Shown: positions 36,536 through 46,903, counted from the first letter of the stretch. The stretch is DNA of 64,000 nucleotides from JAISDD01 sp031553935 (GCA_031553935.1 JAVBKS010000030.1:20933-84932), one strand, 5' to 3'. The notes: generated from the letters alone by a model not told the origin. Translations and numbers: made by a program.

Positions 36536-39136
36536 TTATTTGTCTAGACTTCTAATAATTAATTCATCATCATTCGCTGTTATGAGAACCTTTTTATCCG
36601 ATTTGATTTCTCCGGCAATTATCAAACGAGCTAATTTTGTTTCAACTTCCTGCTGAATTAGTCTCTTAAGTGGTCGAGCTCCGAAAGAAGGATCATAACC
36701 TTTTCTAGCCAGGTATTCTAAGGCCGCTTCATCCCATATAAGTGTAGTCAAAGTAGTTTTATTAAATCTATCGGCCAAATTACTAAGCAGCAATTCCGCG
36801 ATTTTCTCGGTTTCCTCTTGCTGCAAGGCGTGGAACACTATAATTTCATCAACCCGGTTTAAAAACTCTGGTCGAAAAACGTTCCTCATAATATGCATTA
36901 GGTCTTCTTTTATCTGATCGTAGTTTTTTCCCAGACGATTCGAATCCAAGATTTCTTGACTGCCAATATTTGAAGTCATGATGATAATTGTGTTGCGAAA
37001 ATCTACTGTTCTGCCTTGACCGTCAGTCAAGCGCCCTTCATCCAGAATTTGCAAGAAAGCATTAAAAACATCGTGATGCGCTTTCTCGATCTCGTCAAAT
37101 AAAATAACCGAGTATGGTTTTCTGCGCACCGCTTCCGTTAATTGACCGCCTTCTTCATAACCAATATACCCAGGCGGTGCCCCAATCAATCGCGATACAC
37201 TATGCTTTTCCATGTACTCCGACATATCAATCCTAATTAAACTGCGTTCATCGTCAAATAAGCTCTCCGCTAAAGCTCTGCTCAATTCAGTCTTCCCAAC
37301 TCCCGTCGGGCCTAAGAATATGAAACTTCCAATTGGTCTGCCCGGGTCTTTTAAACCGCTTCGTGCCCTTAATACTGCAGCTACTACCGACTCCACTGCT
37401 TCATTTTGCCCAATAACTCTAGCATGAATAATTTGCTCCATATTGCTTAACTTTTCTTTTTCACCTGCAAGCAATCGAGCAACCGGTATTTGGGTCCAAC
37501 GGCTCAAGACCTGGGCAATTTCTTCTTCATCAACTTCTTCTTTCAAAAGCAGGTATTTTTTTTCTTGCTTACTTAGTTTCTCTTCTTCTGCTTTCAGATT
37601 TCTCTCTAGTTCATTTAAACGACCATATTTTAATTCTGCAATTCTATTCAGATCGTATTCTCTTTCCGCTTTTTCAATCTCGATTTTGCAATCTTCGATC
37701 GCCATTTTTATTTCGTGCAATTTAGCGATGCCTGCCTTTTCTTGCTCCCATTGCGAAAAAAGAATATCTCTTTCGGTTTGCAGATCCTGTAAATCTCTTA
37801 GGATAGCTTGATGCCTTACCTTAGAAATCTCGTCGTTTTCCTTTTCTAATGCCGCTGCCTCAATCTCTAATTGCATTACTCGCCTGCTTATTTCATCAAG
37901 TGCTGTTGGCATACTATCAATTTCAGTTCTCATTTTCGCCGCGGCTTCGTCAATCAAATCAATTGCCTTATCGGGCAAATAGCGGTCAGATATATAGCGA
38001 TCTGAAAGAACTGCCGCCGAAACTAAGGCCGAATCTTTGATTCTAACTCCATGATGAATTTCATAACGCTCCTTTAAGCCGCGCAGAATCGAAATCGTAT
38101 CCTCAACCGAGGGCTGCGCAACCATAATAGGCTGAAAGCGTCTTTCTAAAGCTTGGTCCTTTTCGATGTACTGTCGGTATTCTTTGATAGTTGTGGCTCC
38201 GATGGCTCTAAGTACACCTCGGGCCAATAACGGTTTAAGCAAATTACTGGCATCCATTGCACCTTCAGCAGCTCCAGCGCCAACAACCGTATGTAATTCA
38301 TCAATAAAGAGAATTATTTGTCCCATGGAATCTTCCACTTCTTTAAGAACCGCTTTCAATCGTTCCTCGAATTCACCTCTGTATTTTGCCCCTGCTATCA
38401 GTGAACCCATATCAAGTGCAATTATTTTTTTGCCTTTTAGGCCTTCGGGGACATCCTTAGCTACAATCCTGCGGGCTAAACCTTCAACTATTGCTGTTTT
38501 GCCAACTCCAGGATCCCCTATAAGTACCGGATTGTTCTTGGTTCTTCTCGATAAAATTTCCATCAATCGCCGAATTTCTTCATCTCTGCCGATAACCGGA
38601 TCTAAGGCTGATTCCTGAGCCATTTTACAAAGATCGCGACCAAAGCGTTCTAATGCTTCATACGTATCTTCAGGGTGGTCAGTAGTTACCCTTTGGCTAC
38701 CTCTTAACACCCGTATACCGCTAAGTATTGCTTCGCGATTAATGTTTTGCTTGCTTAACAGATTTTTTAGATCAGCTTCCCCCTCAGTCAATAACGCCAG
38801 TACTAAATGCTCAACACTGACAAAACCATCTTTTAAGTCCTGCGCTTCTTGTTCAGCACGTTTTAAAACGCGTGCGAAGGAGGGACCTGCATATATGGAT
38901 CCTTGACTGCCCCGGACTACGGGAATTCTTTTCAATAATGCCTCAAGCTCACTTTCAAGAACTCCTAAATCAACCCCAGCAAGTTGGAAAATTCTCTGGG
39001 TAACACCGTTTTCTTGTTCTAATAAGGCCGAAAGCAAATGCTTGCCGGTTACTTCCTGATGGTATCTAGATGCAGCTAAATTTTGCGCGTCAGATAAAGC
39101 TTGGCGTGATTTTTGAGTATATTTTTCCATATTCAT
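36536..39136 (-). CDS. clpB: ATP-dependent disaggregase ClpB
   Basis: ClpB rescues aggregated proteins with DnaK. The protein of 866 residues has an N-terminal Clp_N repeat domain (residues 5-145) and AAA-1 with GDPGVGKT near residue 205. A coiled-coil middle domain near residues 400-520 distinguishes ClpB from ClpC. AAA-2 carries GPTGVGKT near residue 600, and a C-terminal ClpB-D2-small domain follows. The ATG at 39136 follows AAGGTGAT; an ATG at 39157 lacks a ribosome site. The promoter carries a CtsR-like operator, so heat-shock control by CtsR is likely. Confidence 0.95.
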   Translation of the reverse strand: MNMEKYTQKSRQALSDAQNLAASRYHQEVTGKHLLSALLEQENGVTQRIFQLAGVDLGVLESELEALLKRIPVVRGSQGSIYAGPSFARVLKRAEQEAQDLKDGFVSVEHLVLALLTEGEADLKNLLSKQNINREAILSGIRVLRGSQRVTTDHPEDTYEALERFGRDLCKMAQESALDPVIGRDEEIRRLMEILSRRTKNNPVLIGDPGVGKTAIVEGLARRIVAKDVPEGLKGKKIIALDMGSLIAGAKYRGEFEERLKAVLKEVEDSMGQIILFIDELHTVVGAGAAEGAMDASNLLKPLLARGVLRAIGATTIKEYRQYIEKDQALERRFQPIMVAQPSVEDTISILRGLKERYEIHHGVRIKDSALVSAAVLSDRYISDRYLPDKAIDLIDEAAAKMRTEIDSMPTALDEISRRVMQLEIEAAALEKENDEISKVRHQAILRDLQDLQTERDILFSQWEQEKAGIAKLHEIKMAIEDCKIEIEKAEREYDLNRIAELKYGRLNELERNLKAEEEKLSKQEKKYLLLKEEVDEEEIAQVLSRWTQIPVARLLAGEKEKLSNMEQIIHARVIGQNEAVESVVAAVLRARSGLKDPGRPIGSFIFLGPTGVGKTELSRALAESLFDDERSLIRIDMSEYMEKHSVSRLIGAPPGYIGYEEGGQLTEAVRRKPYSVILFDEIEKAHHDVFNAFLQILDEGRLTDGQGRTVDFRNTIIIMTSNIGSQEILDSNRLGKNYDQIKEDLMHIMRNVFRPEFLNRVDEIIVFHALQQEETEKIAELLLSNLADRFNKTTLTTLIWDEAALEYLARKGYDPSFGARPLKRLIQQEVETKLARLIIAGEIKSDKKVLITANDDELIIRSLDK

Positions 39137-39240
39137 AATATCACCTTGCCCTTCCATGACTATTGATTAGTTAAATATTTTTATAGTTGGTGTCATTTCC
39201 AACTCAGCTAATAACACGATTCCATGTTCTAACAATTATT

Positions 39241-39280
39241 ATTATAATATTTCCCTAATTAATAGTCAATAATAGTCAAA
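39241..39280 (-). promoter_or_regulatory. clpB promoter with an overlapping CtsR operator
   Basis: On the minus strand TTGACT (39269-39264), 17 bases, TATAAT (39246-39241) forms a sigma-A promoter. Overlapping its -35 is AGTCAAT-AAT-AGTCAAA (39264-39280), a 7-3-7 direct repeat matching the CtsR consensus of RGTCAAA heptads. Repressor bound here would block polymerase. Confidence 0.75.
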
Positions 39281-39290
39281 TATTTTGTCG

Positions 39291-41000
39291 TTAATCTATC
39301 AAACCTAGTTCTTTTACCATCTTCGAGGTTATCTCCTTAAAAATCGGAGCGGCATCACTTGCACCCGATTCTCCGCCTTCATTAATTATTACTAATGCCC
39401 AGCGTGGATTGTCAGCCGGATAAAAGCCACCAAACCAAGTATCGAGGATATCTTGCCCCTCTGCATCAATTCGGCCGGTCTGACTCGTCCCCGTTTTCCC
39501 TGCCGCCTGGACCTCTGCAATTTTTGCCGTTTTTCCTGTGCCTTCATTAACAGTTTTCAGCATCAATTGTTTAATTGCCTGGGCAGTTTCGGACTTAATC
39601 ACCTGCTCTTTTTTGATTGCTTCTTCGGTGCCTTTTTGCCCGTTTTCGTCAATTCGGTATTTTATTATCGATGGGGTCGTCCATTGTCCGTCATCAGCAA
39701 TCGTCGAAATAAATGAACACAGCTGCATGGGAGTAAGACTTACCCCAACTTGCCCCAAACTTGCATTGGCGAGTGCTCTATCACCATTGTTAATTGCAAT
39801 TTTTCCGTTCTGCCCATTACTCGGATAACCATTTATGTCCGAATCGGTTATATGCATTTTTTTGACATAGGTTTCAATCTCCTTTAGTCCGCATCTTTTG
39901 CCCACTTCAATAAATACCGGGTTACATGAAAGTGCGAATCCATCAGCAAAGGAGAGCTTGCCATGCCCTGCGTGATTCCAGCAAGTTATAGTTAAGTCTT
40001 CATCGATTTTGTAAAAACCATTACACTCGAACATCTCGTCATCACTAACCAAACCCTTCTCAATTGCAATCGCAGTAATGAATATCTTAAACAATGATCC
40101 CGGGTAATAAGTGGTCAAGGCTCGATTGCACAATGGTGCCTCTTTATTATCAGCTTCGATTTGACCAATCTTATATACACTAAAGTTCGGCCGACTAGCC
40201 ATAGCTAGAATTTCCTTTGAATCCACGTCCATAACTACTACCGCACCTTTATGCATCGTTTGGTCAATTGCGGACTCAACAATTGACTGCACGCGCTTAT
40301 CAATCGTTAACACTACCGAGTTATTCATATTATCTGCTGCCGGTAAAATTTTGTTCATCAATCCAGCTATGGGAGCTCCTTTAGCATCAAAAATCGAAAT
40401 TAGCTGATCAGAGGTCTTTTTATTATTCAATATGCTGTCATATTCCTTTTCAAGTCCACTTACCCCAAGAGGCGGATTGCTCTTATCGACGTAACCCAAT
40501 AGGTGGCTGCAGAAGCCGTTTTCCCCATAGCGGTTATTGACTGGCCCTACGAATAGACCGCTAATTGCGGCCTTGTTCAACATATCAACTTGTTCATTTG
40601 ATAAAGGGAATGTAAAGCGAAATGCTTCCGCACCGATTTGATAGCTATTATTCAATTCTTCTCTAATTCGAGAAGCATCAATTCCTAATATGTTTGCCAT
40701 TTCGTTGCTCTTTTTATCAAGCGCTGCCTCCAAGTTCTGCTTCTCTTCTTCCGTAAAATAAACCTTGGGCCAGCAATATAAGCCGTAGTCCAGATTGCCT
40801 CCAGTAAGTGGCTGCAGATTCCGGTCATAGAATTCGCCCCGTTTAACTCCCTCTATATCAATTCGTTTACTGTGAATAGCTATGGTTTCCCGTGCTAAGT
40901 CATAGCCTTTTCTAATCTGGATATTTCCAATAATGATAAGCAGAAAGGTAAATAAGCCCAAAAAGAACCACATCAAGATATAAATTCGGCTTTTATTCAC
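39291..41000 (-). CDS. Class B penicillin-binding protein (transpeptidase)
   Basis: The protein of 569 residues has an N-terminal transmembrane helix (near residues 6-30) and a dimerisation domain. Its transpeptidase has all three penicillin-binding motifs: SLFK (S302, K305), SCN near residue 358 and KTG in AAGKTGTSQTG. It cross-links peptidoglycan outside the cell. The set is close to SpoVD/PbpA-type proteins, but no PASTA domain is present, so the exact role (elongation, division or sporulation) is open. The GTG at 41000 has GGAGG at 7 bases; the earlier ATG at 41033 does not. Confidence 0.88.
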   Translation of the reverse strand: MNKSRIYILMWFFLGLFTFLLIIIGNIQIRKGYDLARETIAIHSKRIDIEGVKRGEFYDRNLQPLTGGNLDYGLYCWPKVYFTEEEKQNLEAALDKKSNEMANILGIDASRIREELNNSYQIGAEAFRFTFPLSNEQVDMLNKAAISGLFVGPVNNRYGENGFCSHLLGYVDKSNPPLGVSGLEKEYDSILNNKKTSDQLISIFDAKGAPIAGLMNKILPAADNMNNSVVLTIDKRVQSIVESAIDQTMHKGAVVVMDVDSKEILAMASRPNFSVYKIGQIEADNKEAPLCNRALTTYYPGSLFKIFITAIAIEKGLVSDDEMFECNGFYKIDEDLTITCWNHAGHGKLSFADGFALSCNPVFIEVGKRCGLKEIETYVKKMHITDSDINGYPSNGQNGKIAINNGDRALANASLGQVGVSLTPMQLCSFISTIADDGQWTTPSIIKYRIDENGQKGTEEAIKKEQVIKSETAQAIKQLMLKTVNEGTGKTAKIAEVQAAGKTGTSQTGRIDAEGQDILDTWFGGFYPADNPRWALVIINEGGESGASDAAPIFKEITSKMVKELGLID

Positions 41001-41064
41001 AAGCATCCCTCCAGCGTTTCTCATTATTAGCATGGGAAAATTTCGCTTTATCTATACTTGTTTT

Positions 41065-41295
41065 TTATTTTGACGGTGTATAGTTATTAATGCGGGTTAT
41101 TTCGAAAGGCAGGTTACTAATAATGGTTTCTACTTGTTCCTTGGTAGAAGGGGTAGTACGGATCAGAATTATTCCACTTTTTGCGTCTATCGTAGAAACA
41201 ATTCCCAAATGCCCATATGCTTCGATTATTTTGCTCAGAAAATCAATTTTTTGGGGCTCGGTTAATTGAGCGTAAATTATGCTATCAGTCTGCAT
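41065..41295 (-). CDS. DUF4911 domain protein
   Basis: This small 76-residue protein, with an alpha/beta pattern and the stretch ILIRTTPSTKEQVETII, matches the uncharacterised DUF4911 family of Clostridia. It overlaps the end of the U32 gene by 11 bases and has GGAGAAG before its ATG, so the two are translationally coupled. Function unknown. Confidence 0.75.
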   Translation of the reverse strand: MQTDSIIYAQLTEPQKIDFLSKIIEAYGHLGIVSTIDAKSGIILIRTTPSTKEQVETIISNLPFEITRINNYTPSK

Positions 41296-42505
41296 TTCTT
41301 CTCCTTAAAATTGTGAACTCGGGCAATGAATGCTCAAAGGGAATAGCGACAATTTGAAGCGGATGTCGGGCCCGGTCTAACTGATTGCCATTGAGGTCGC
41401 TGAGTTCTTTTAACTCGAGCACTATTTGCTCTCCATTAGGCGCAAAAAACTCTATTTGCTCGCCCAGGCCAAAATTACCCCTTTGTTTGACCAGTAAACT
41501 CCGCGTCTTATCATCATAACCCACAACCATACCGCAAAAATCAGTTCTCTCACCCAAGGTTTTATTGTCAGGATCCTGCATATCCAAACTTTTGCCAGTA
41601 ATAAAGCCGGTAGTAAATGGCCTGCTAGCTGATGAATTCAGCTCCTGCTGAAACAATGGCAAGAGATTATCAAATGCTTGCTTTCCTTCGATACTAAGTG
41701 TGTCCAAGGCTTGCCTATAGACTGAAGCCACACTGGCAACGTATAAGGGGCTTTTCATTCTGCCTTCAACTTTAAAAGCATCTACCCCGATTTCTAAAAG
41801 CTGCGGCAGAAATTCCAGTAAACACAAATCACGAGAATTCAGAATATAACTGCCCCGATCATCTTCCTCTAGTTGGAAAAATTGGTCTAGTCGTTTTTCT
41901 TCTACTAAATAGTAGCTATACCTGCAGGGATGAGCACACGCTCCTTGATTAGCATCACGACCGGTCATAAAAGCAGAGAGTAAGCATCTTCCGGAATAGG
42001 ATACACACATAGCTCCATGAACAAAAACTTCTAGTTCAATTTTTACTTTTTGGCGAATGGCGTTAATCTCATCCAAATTAAGCTCGCGAGCAAGAACTAT
42101 TCTTTTAACTCCTAAGTCTTCAAAAAACAATGCCGCTTCATAGTTGCATGTATTAGCTTGAGTACTTACGGTTATACCAATACTCGGCGCATACTTTTTT
42201 GCCATTTGCAGAATACCCAGATCCGAAATAATCAGCGAATCCACCTTTAATTCCTCGAGTTTTTCCAAATACGCGGGCAGCTTAACTATATCTTCATTAT
42301 GAGCAATAATATTTACAGTTATATTGGCTTTTTTGTTATTCGTATGGAGAAATTCCACAGCGGTTTGCATTTCTTCCCATGAAAAATTACCGGCTTGAGC
42401 CCTTAAACTATAGTCTTTGCCGCCAAAATAAACTCCATCAGCGCCAAAAGCTACTGCGGTCTTTAACTTCTCCAGATTACCTGCAGGCAATATCAAATCT
42501 GTCAC
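41285..42505 (-). CDS. U32 peptidase-family protein (YegQ/TrhP-like)
   Basis: The family includes putative collagenases and, in recent work, tRNA U34 hydroxylation proteins TrhP. The 406-residue protein has the U32 signature EVFVHGAMCVSYSGRCLLSAFMTGRDANQGACAHPCRYSY in family sense, with its conserved cysteines (C-x-SGRC, C-x-HPC) for an iron-sulfur cluster, and a C-terminal beta-barrel domain. The GTG at 42505 is chosen because AGGAGG lies 6 bases upstream; the codon at 42523 lies before that site. A tRNA role seems more likely than proteolysis. Confidence 0.88.
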   Translation of the reverse strand: MTDLILPAGNLEKLKTAVAFGADGVYFGGKDYSLRAQAGNFSWEEMQTAVEFLHTNNKKANITVNIIAHNEDIVKLPAYLEKLEELKVDSLIISDLGILQMAKKYAPSIGITVSTQANTCNYEAALFFEDLGVKRIVLARELNLDEINAIRQKVKIELEVFVHGAMCVSYSGRCLLSAFMTGRDANQGACAHPCRYSYYLVEEKRLDQFFQLEEDDRGSYILNSRDLCLLEFLPQLLEIGVDAFKVEGRMKSPLYVASVASVYRQALDTLSIEGKQAFDNLLPLFQQELNSSASRPFTTGFITGKSLDMQDPDNKTLGERTDFCGMVVGYDDKTRSLLVKQRGNFGLGEQIEFFAPNGEQIVLELKELSDLNGNQLDRARHPLQIVAIPFEHSLPEFTILRRRNAD

Positions 42506-42619
42506 AAAAAAGCCTCCTATCACAGACTCTAATAATTAATCACAACTGTCTGAGTGTTTCTGTAGCCCAATACTTGAATTTAGACCAATACTATCCCAAG
42601 CCAAATGAATTAAAGAATT

Positions 42620-43657
42620 TTATTGATAAATATTCGCGGCATGTAAATGATCCTGATATGTTGAAGAGAAATAGTGTGATCCGTCACCTTTAGATACATA
42701 GTAAAGATAGGCATGTTCCTTCGGATTTAATGCTGCTTTGATTGATTCAGCACCGGGGCAGGATACTGGTCCCGGAGGCAGCCCGATATGCTTGTAAGTA
42801 TTATAAGGGGAATTCACCTCTAAATCTTCATAACTTAACTCGGTCTTTTCTTCATTAATGCAATACAATACGGTTGGGCAGATTTGCAGCATCATTCCAA
42901 TTCTTAATCTGTTCTTTATAACCCCAGATATTATTTCTCGTTCTGCAGCAATTTTGGCTTCTCTTTCTACCATGGAAGCAATAATTACAGTATCTTTAAC
43001 TGTAACTTGTTGCTTGCTGGCTTGAGCCGCAAAATTTTGCTGCCACTTATTCCCAAAATTCGCAAGCATCATTTTTATTATTCCCTCAGCATTTTCATTG
43101 TCTGGAACTGTATATGTATCCGGAAACAGGTAGCCTTCTAATGGTAACAACTGTCTGCTATCCTTCGCAGGCAAGAACTCAAAATCATATTTTTGGTATA
43201 GGGCCCTTTCCCATTCATCGTAATTGGCAATTATGCCTTTATCAACAAGCAGTTTGCCAATTTTTTCTACTGTATATCCTTCAGGGATAGTAAAACTTTG
43301 GGCTACAACTTCCCCTTTGGCAATCACTGCCACAATCTCTTGCAAACTCATACTCTTACTAAATCTATATTTGCCCGGTTTGAGTTTAGTCGCAAGACCG
43401 GAGCTATTAATATAGAATCTATAAGCAAGCTTAGAATTAATCAAATCGGCAGATTTTAGAATTGCACCGATTTCGCTGGCGCTAGCCTTATTTGGAATTA
43501 TGATATCCTGTTTAGCTTGAGAATCTTTCGCTACTGGAGAATACTGCATTTTCAAAACGAAAAGAAAGGCAACTGCCATGAATAAAAGCATGCCGAATAC
43601 TAATAGTATTATTTTCCCCCAAGCCATTTTGTTTTCGTTCAATTTAATCTCGCTCAT
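42620..43657 (-). CDS. mltG: Endolytic peptidoglycan transglycosylase MltG
   Basis: MltG (YceG-like) cuts nascent glycan strands in the membrane. The 345-residue protein has one N-terminal transmembrane segment (residues 12-32), a LysM-like domain and the catalytic region with IIASMVEREAK, the glutamate being the general acid. NSPYNTYKHIGLPPGPVSCPG near residue 290 is the family C-terminal signature. It lies between a VanW gene and the U32 gene, all on the same strand. Confidence 0.93.
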   Translation of the reverse strand: MSEIKLNENKMAWGKIILLVFGMLLFMAVAFLFVLKMQYSPVAKDSQAKQDIIIPNKASASEIGAILKSADLINSKLAYRFYINSSGLATKLKPGKYRFSKSMSLQEIVAVIAKGEVVAQSFTIPEGYTVEKIGKLLVDKGIIANYDEWERALYQKYDFEFLPAKDSRQLLPLEGYLFPDTYTVPDNENAEGIIKMMLANFGNKWQQNFAAQASKQQVTVKDTVIIASMVEREAKIAAEREIISGVIKNRLRIGMMLQICPTVLYCINEEKTELSYEDLEVNSPYNTYKHIGLPPGPVSCPGAESIKAALNPKEHAYLYYVSKGDGSHYFSSTYQDHLHAANIYQ

Positions 43658-43712
43658 ACAACCATTTATCTTACAAATTTTAAAATTTATAATACAGCTT
43701 ATTTCTTACATT

Positions 43713-45221
43713 TTACAAATCTATTGTTGGCAAATCAACCGGCATACCGTTTGTGCTCGGCTTGCCCTCCGCATCATTCGATGGTTTACTGTCGGCTTTG
43801 TTTGAATCTTGATTACTCATGTTATCCTGCTTTTTTTCGTCCCCATTTTGAATTGGCACCGGGGTTTCCGTTACTGCTGGTTCCGGCCCTACAAAAATCA
43901 GTTTGTTTAGGGGCCGATAATGATCTGATGACAGTTGCTTAGATAAGATCAATCCACCGGCTTCATCGTAAAAACTTTGGAACGCTCTAGAATTATAGCC
44001 TGGAGAGCCACTGTGGTCAACAATTCTCTGCCCTGGCTGCAAACTCGGTTTGGTCTCGATAATCTCGGCAAAAGCATGAACTTTATCGATAACGCTAGAG
44101 AGCTTAATGTTCTTTTTATCTTTGAGATTACCATAAATATTTACAGTCAGCTGATTGCCGTCAACTGCTGCCCGTAAATAAATTGCCGAACTGGAATTGT
44201 TCTTGAAACGAAAATCCTGCAATCCATAAACGACTGTGGCGTCTAAACTTACCGGAACATACGATACCGCTAAACCGTGATTATGCCGCTCTACGATTTC
44301 CAGCCCTGCAAGTAAGCAAGCATTATATAGGGTTGAGGAAACTTGGCAGACCCCACCGCCTAATCCGGGCTCGAACTTATCTCCAACAATAACCAGAGCA
44401 TCACTATATCCGCTTTCAAGCGTTCTTTTCCCCACCGTTCTATTAAACTGAAACTCTTCATCCTTTTTAATCATCTGACCATTAATACTACTAGCTGCTA
44501 ATTTCAGATTTTTCGTTCGATTAATATCACCAGGATTAAACTTGGTTGTATAAATCGCTATTTCTCCCATATTGGCGAGGTCTTTTTCCGTAATCGAAGG
44601 CTGCTCTTCTTTTAGTACTATTGGCACTTTCACCTCGGAACTAGCTTTATGATTCATAAACTCCGGCAACTCAGCTTTAGTTCCTTCGCGGTCAACAGTT
44701 AATCCAGGTTCACCAGGAACAATTTTTAATCCTGCATTGGCGCTTACCTCTAAATAGGCATTTTTAACCCCAACTTTTAATTCTTCGTTCCAAATCTTGC
44801 TCATTTCTTCTAGTTTTTCCATATCATAATGAAGCTCGGGTTCGTAATTAATAGGATCGCTTTTTATTATTGAAATCGCTTTTTTGGAGATCGGGCGTGC
44901 CTTTTCTTTGTTCCATATCTCCTCTACAGCTTTTCGCGGGGTAACCGGATCGCAAATATCGGAAAATGAAGCTCTATACTCAAAATTTCCCTTAACGAAT
45001 TTAATAGGATTTTGGTAATATGACTCTACTTTTTCCTGGGTAAGGGTTACTGCCTGGGCGATAGATTTCCCTCCTACCGGAACGCCTGCAATATAAACCC
45101 CTGGTAAGAATTTTTCACTAAAAATGAACAATTGCAAGCAATAAAAAAGAACGCAAAGGATCATTGCAGATATAAAAATTATCGAAAATTTTGTTTTCTT
45201 TTCCCTGCTTGCCAAATCCAA
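43713..45221 (-). CDS. VanW-family membrane-anchored protein
   Basis: The 502-residue protein has an N-terminal transmembrane helix (residues 12-33), a peptidoglycan-binding-4-like domain near residues 60-200 and a VanW domain near residues 240-370. The latter has FNRTVGKRT, GGGVCQVSSTLYNA and ERHNHGLAVSYVP. The C-terminus is a Pro/Asn/Lys-rich disordered tail. VanW proteins occur in vancomycin clusters but this type is common in sporulating Firmicutes and its role is unknown. Probably extracellular and wall-associated. Confidence 0.88.
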   Translation of the reverse strand: MDLASREKKTKFSIIFISAMILCVLFYCLQLFIFSEKFLPGVYIAGVPVGGKSIAQAVTLTQEKVESYYQNPIKFVKGNFEYRASFSDICDPVTPRKAVEEIWNKEKARPISKKAISIIKSDPINYEPELHYDMEKLEEMSKIWNEELKVGVKNAYLEVSANAGLKIVPGEPGLTVDREGTKAELPEFMNHKASSEVKVPIVLKEEQPSITEKDLANMGEIAIYTTKFNPGDINRTKNLKLAASSINGQMIKKDEEFQFNRTVGKRTLESGYSDALVIVGDKFEPGLGGGVCQVSSTLYNACLLAGLEIVERHNHGLAVSYVPVSLDATVVYGLQDFRFKNNSSSAIYLRAAVDGNQLTVNIYGNLKDKKNIKLSSVIDKVHAFAEIIETKPSLQPGQRIVDHSGSPGYNSRAFQSFYDEAGGLILSKQLSSDHYRPLNKLIFVGPEPAVTETPVPIQNGDEKKQDNMSNQDSNKADSKPSNDAEGKPSTNGMPVDLPTIDL

Positions 45222-45649
45222 TCCTCCTAATATATCCTTTTTAATAAAGGCAAATAGTTTTTATTATTCTCATTTAATTCTTCTTTAAGTCTATGGGGCG
45301 CGCTAAGTTGCTATTAAATGCGAATTAGTATTATTAATGTTTACATAGCGCTTTACAAAGCAAAAGAAATTAATAGAACTTTATGAATTATTATATACAT
45401 ATGAATACCATAATTAAAGTGCTTTAATTACATATTGTAAACAATAGCACAAATAATGACATAATTAATGAACCTTATAATTAGGTATCGTTGAAACTAG
45501 ACGCTTCGGTTAAGCTTACTATTGGAATACTTCTTACAAACCTCACACTCATTTTCAGTAAAGCGGAGTTTTGCTTCAATATTTTTCCTGCAAGCCATTA
45601 CATAATTATCTGTATTACTTTTAAGAATAAATCATTTTGGAGGTATGTT
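45222..45649. other. AT-rich intergenic region with a palindrome
   Basis: This region separates the divergent VanW and CreD-like genes. TAATTAAAG-TG-CTTTAATTA at 45411-45430 is a perfect 9-bp inverted repeat with a 2-base centre, suited to a dimeric regulator. No gene is seen. Confidence 0.4.
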
Positions 45650-46894
45650 GTGATTAAACGATTCGTTGCAATTTTCTTAATCTTTTGTATGACCTCATTA
45701 GCTTGGCTAATATTGGGGAATACGGTTGATTATCGGACCAATACCCAAGATTCAACCCTACGCAGCAACGTCGGCGAGTTATGGGGTGAAAGCCAGAATC
45801 AATTCGCGCTGCAAGCATATTATTTAACTTATGAAAATGTCATTGAGCAAGAAAAATCTGCGGATTCAACTAAGACCGTTACCAAAACCATAACCCATAC
45901 TAACAATCTAATCCTTGATAGCAGTAATATTAATGTAGACATTAATCTGGAGCCAAGAAAAAAGGGCTTATTATGGTATGAGACTTACACTGCCAAATTT
46001 AATGCTGATTATAGAGTGGTGAACACCACGCAAGCTGCCCAAGAGGTCTTTGTTGACTATCAATTTCCCACTCAATCAGGAGTCTACGATAGCTTCATTC
46101 TAAAGGTGGGTCAAAATGAAATTCAAAACATCGCCATGCAAAATGGAATAACCACAACTTCTTTCCATTTGCAGCCAGGGCAGAGCGAAAATGTGTACAT
46201 TCAGTACCAAACCAATGGGCTAGACAATTGGAAGTATTCTTTCGCCCAGGATGTCGCCCAAGTAAAAAACTTCAATCTTAACATGGTTACCAATTTCAAA
46301 AAAATTGATTTCCCGAGCAATTGCATGTCTCCTTCAGAAAAGGTCGAAACTGATCAAGGATGGAACTTATCCTGGTCCTATGTCAATGTCTTGACTGGAG
46401 AAAACATCGGTCTCAGTATGCCGGAGGAGCTAAATCCCGGTCCTTGGGTTGCAGATATATCTAGTTTCGCCCCGGTTTCACTATTTCTCTTCTTTTTCAT
46501 GATAACTATGTTTGCAATTATGAGAAAAATAAATATCCATCCCATGAATTATTTTTTCATTGCTGCCGCATTTTTCTCCTTCCACTTATTGCTGGCATAC
46601 CTGGTAGATCATATACTTATTCATGCCGCGTTTATTATAGCTTCGCTAGTATCGGTATTTCTGGTGATATCATATATGCGCCTCGTGGTAGGCAATAAAT
46701 TCGCCTTCGTACATGTGGGAATATCCCAATTCGTGTATTTAATTCTGTTTTCCTATTCCTTCTTTTTTAAGGGATTTACCGGACTGGTGATAACTTGCCT
46801 GGCTATAGTGTCACTTTTCGTGGCGATGCAGCTAACCGCTAAAGTTAATTGGCAGGAAGTATTTCAAGCCGACAAGAAGGAAACCAATTTCTAA
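45650..46894 (+). CDS. CreD-like inner-membrane protein
   Basis: The 414-residue protein has an N-terminal signal or anchor helix, about 250 residues of extracytoplasmic beta-rich sequence, and five or so C-terminal helices. The C-terminal pattern FFSFHLLLAYLVDH, ISQFVYLILFSYSFFFKGFTGL (in parts) and VAMQLTAKVNWQEVF follows the CreD family (cell-envelope integrity, beta-lactam response). The N-terminal domain is less similar. The GTG at 45650 has GGAGG at 6 bases; upstream in-frame codons have none. Role unproven. Confidence 0.72.
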   Translation: MIKRFVAIFLIFCMTSLAWLILGNTVDYRTNTQDSTLRSNVGELWGESQNQFALQAYYLTYENVIEQEKSADSTKTVTKTITHTNNLILDSSNINVDINLEPRKKGLLWYETYTAKFNADYRVVNTTQAAQEVFVDYQFPTQSGVYDSFILKVGQNEIQNIAMQNGITTTSFHLQPGQSENVYIQYQTNGLDNWKYSFAQDVAQVKNFNLNMVTNFKKIDFPSNCMSPSEKVETDQGWNLSWSYVNVLTGENIGLSMPEELNPGPWVADISSFAPVSLFLFFFMITMFAIMRKINIHPMNYFFIAAAFFSFHLLLAYLVDHILIHAAFIIASLVSVFLVISYMRLVVGNKFAFVHVGISQFVYLILFSYSFFFKGFTGLVITCLAIVSLFVAMQLTAKVNWQEVFQADKKETNF

Positions 46895-46903
46895 GAAACA
46901 AAA

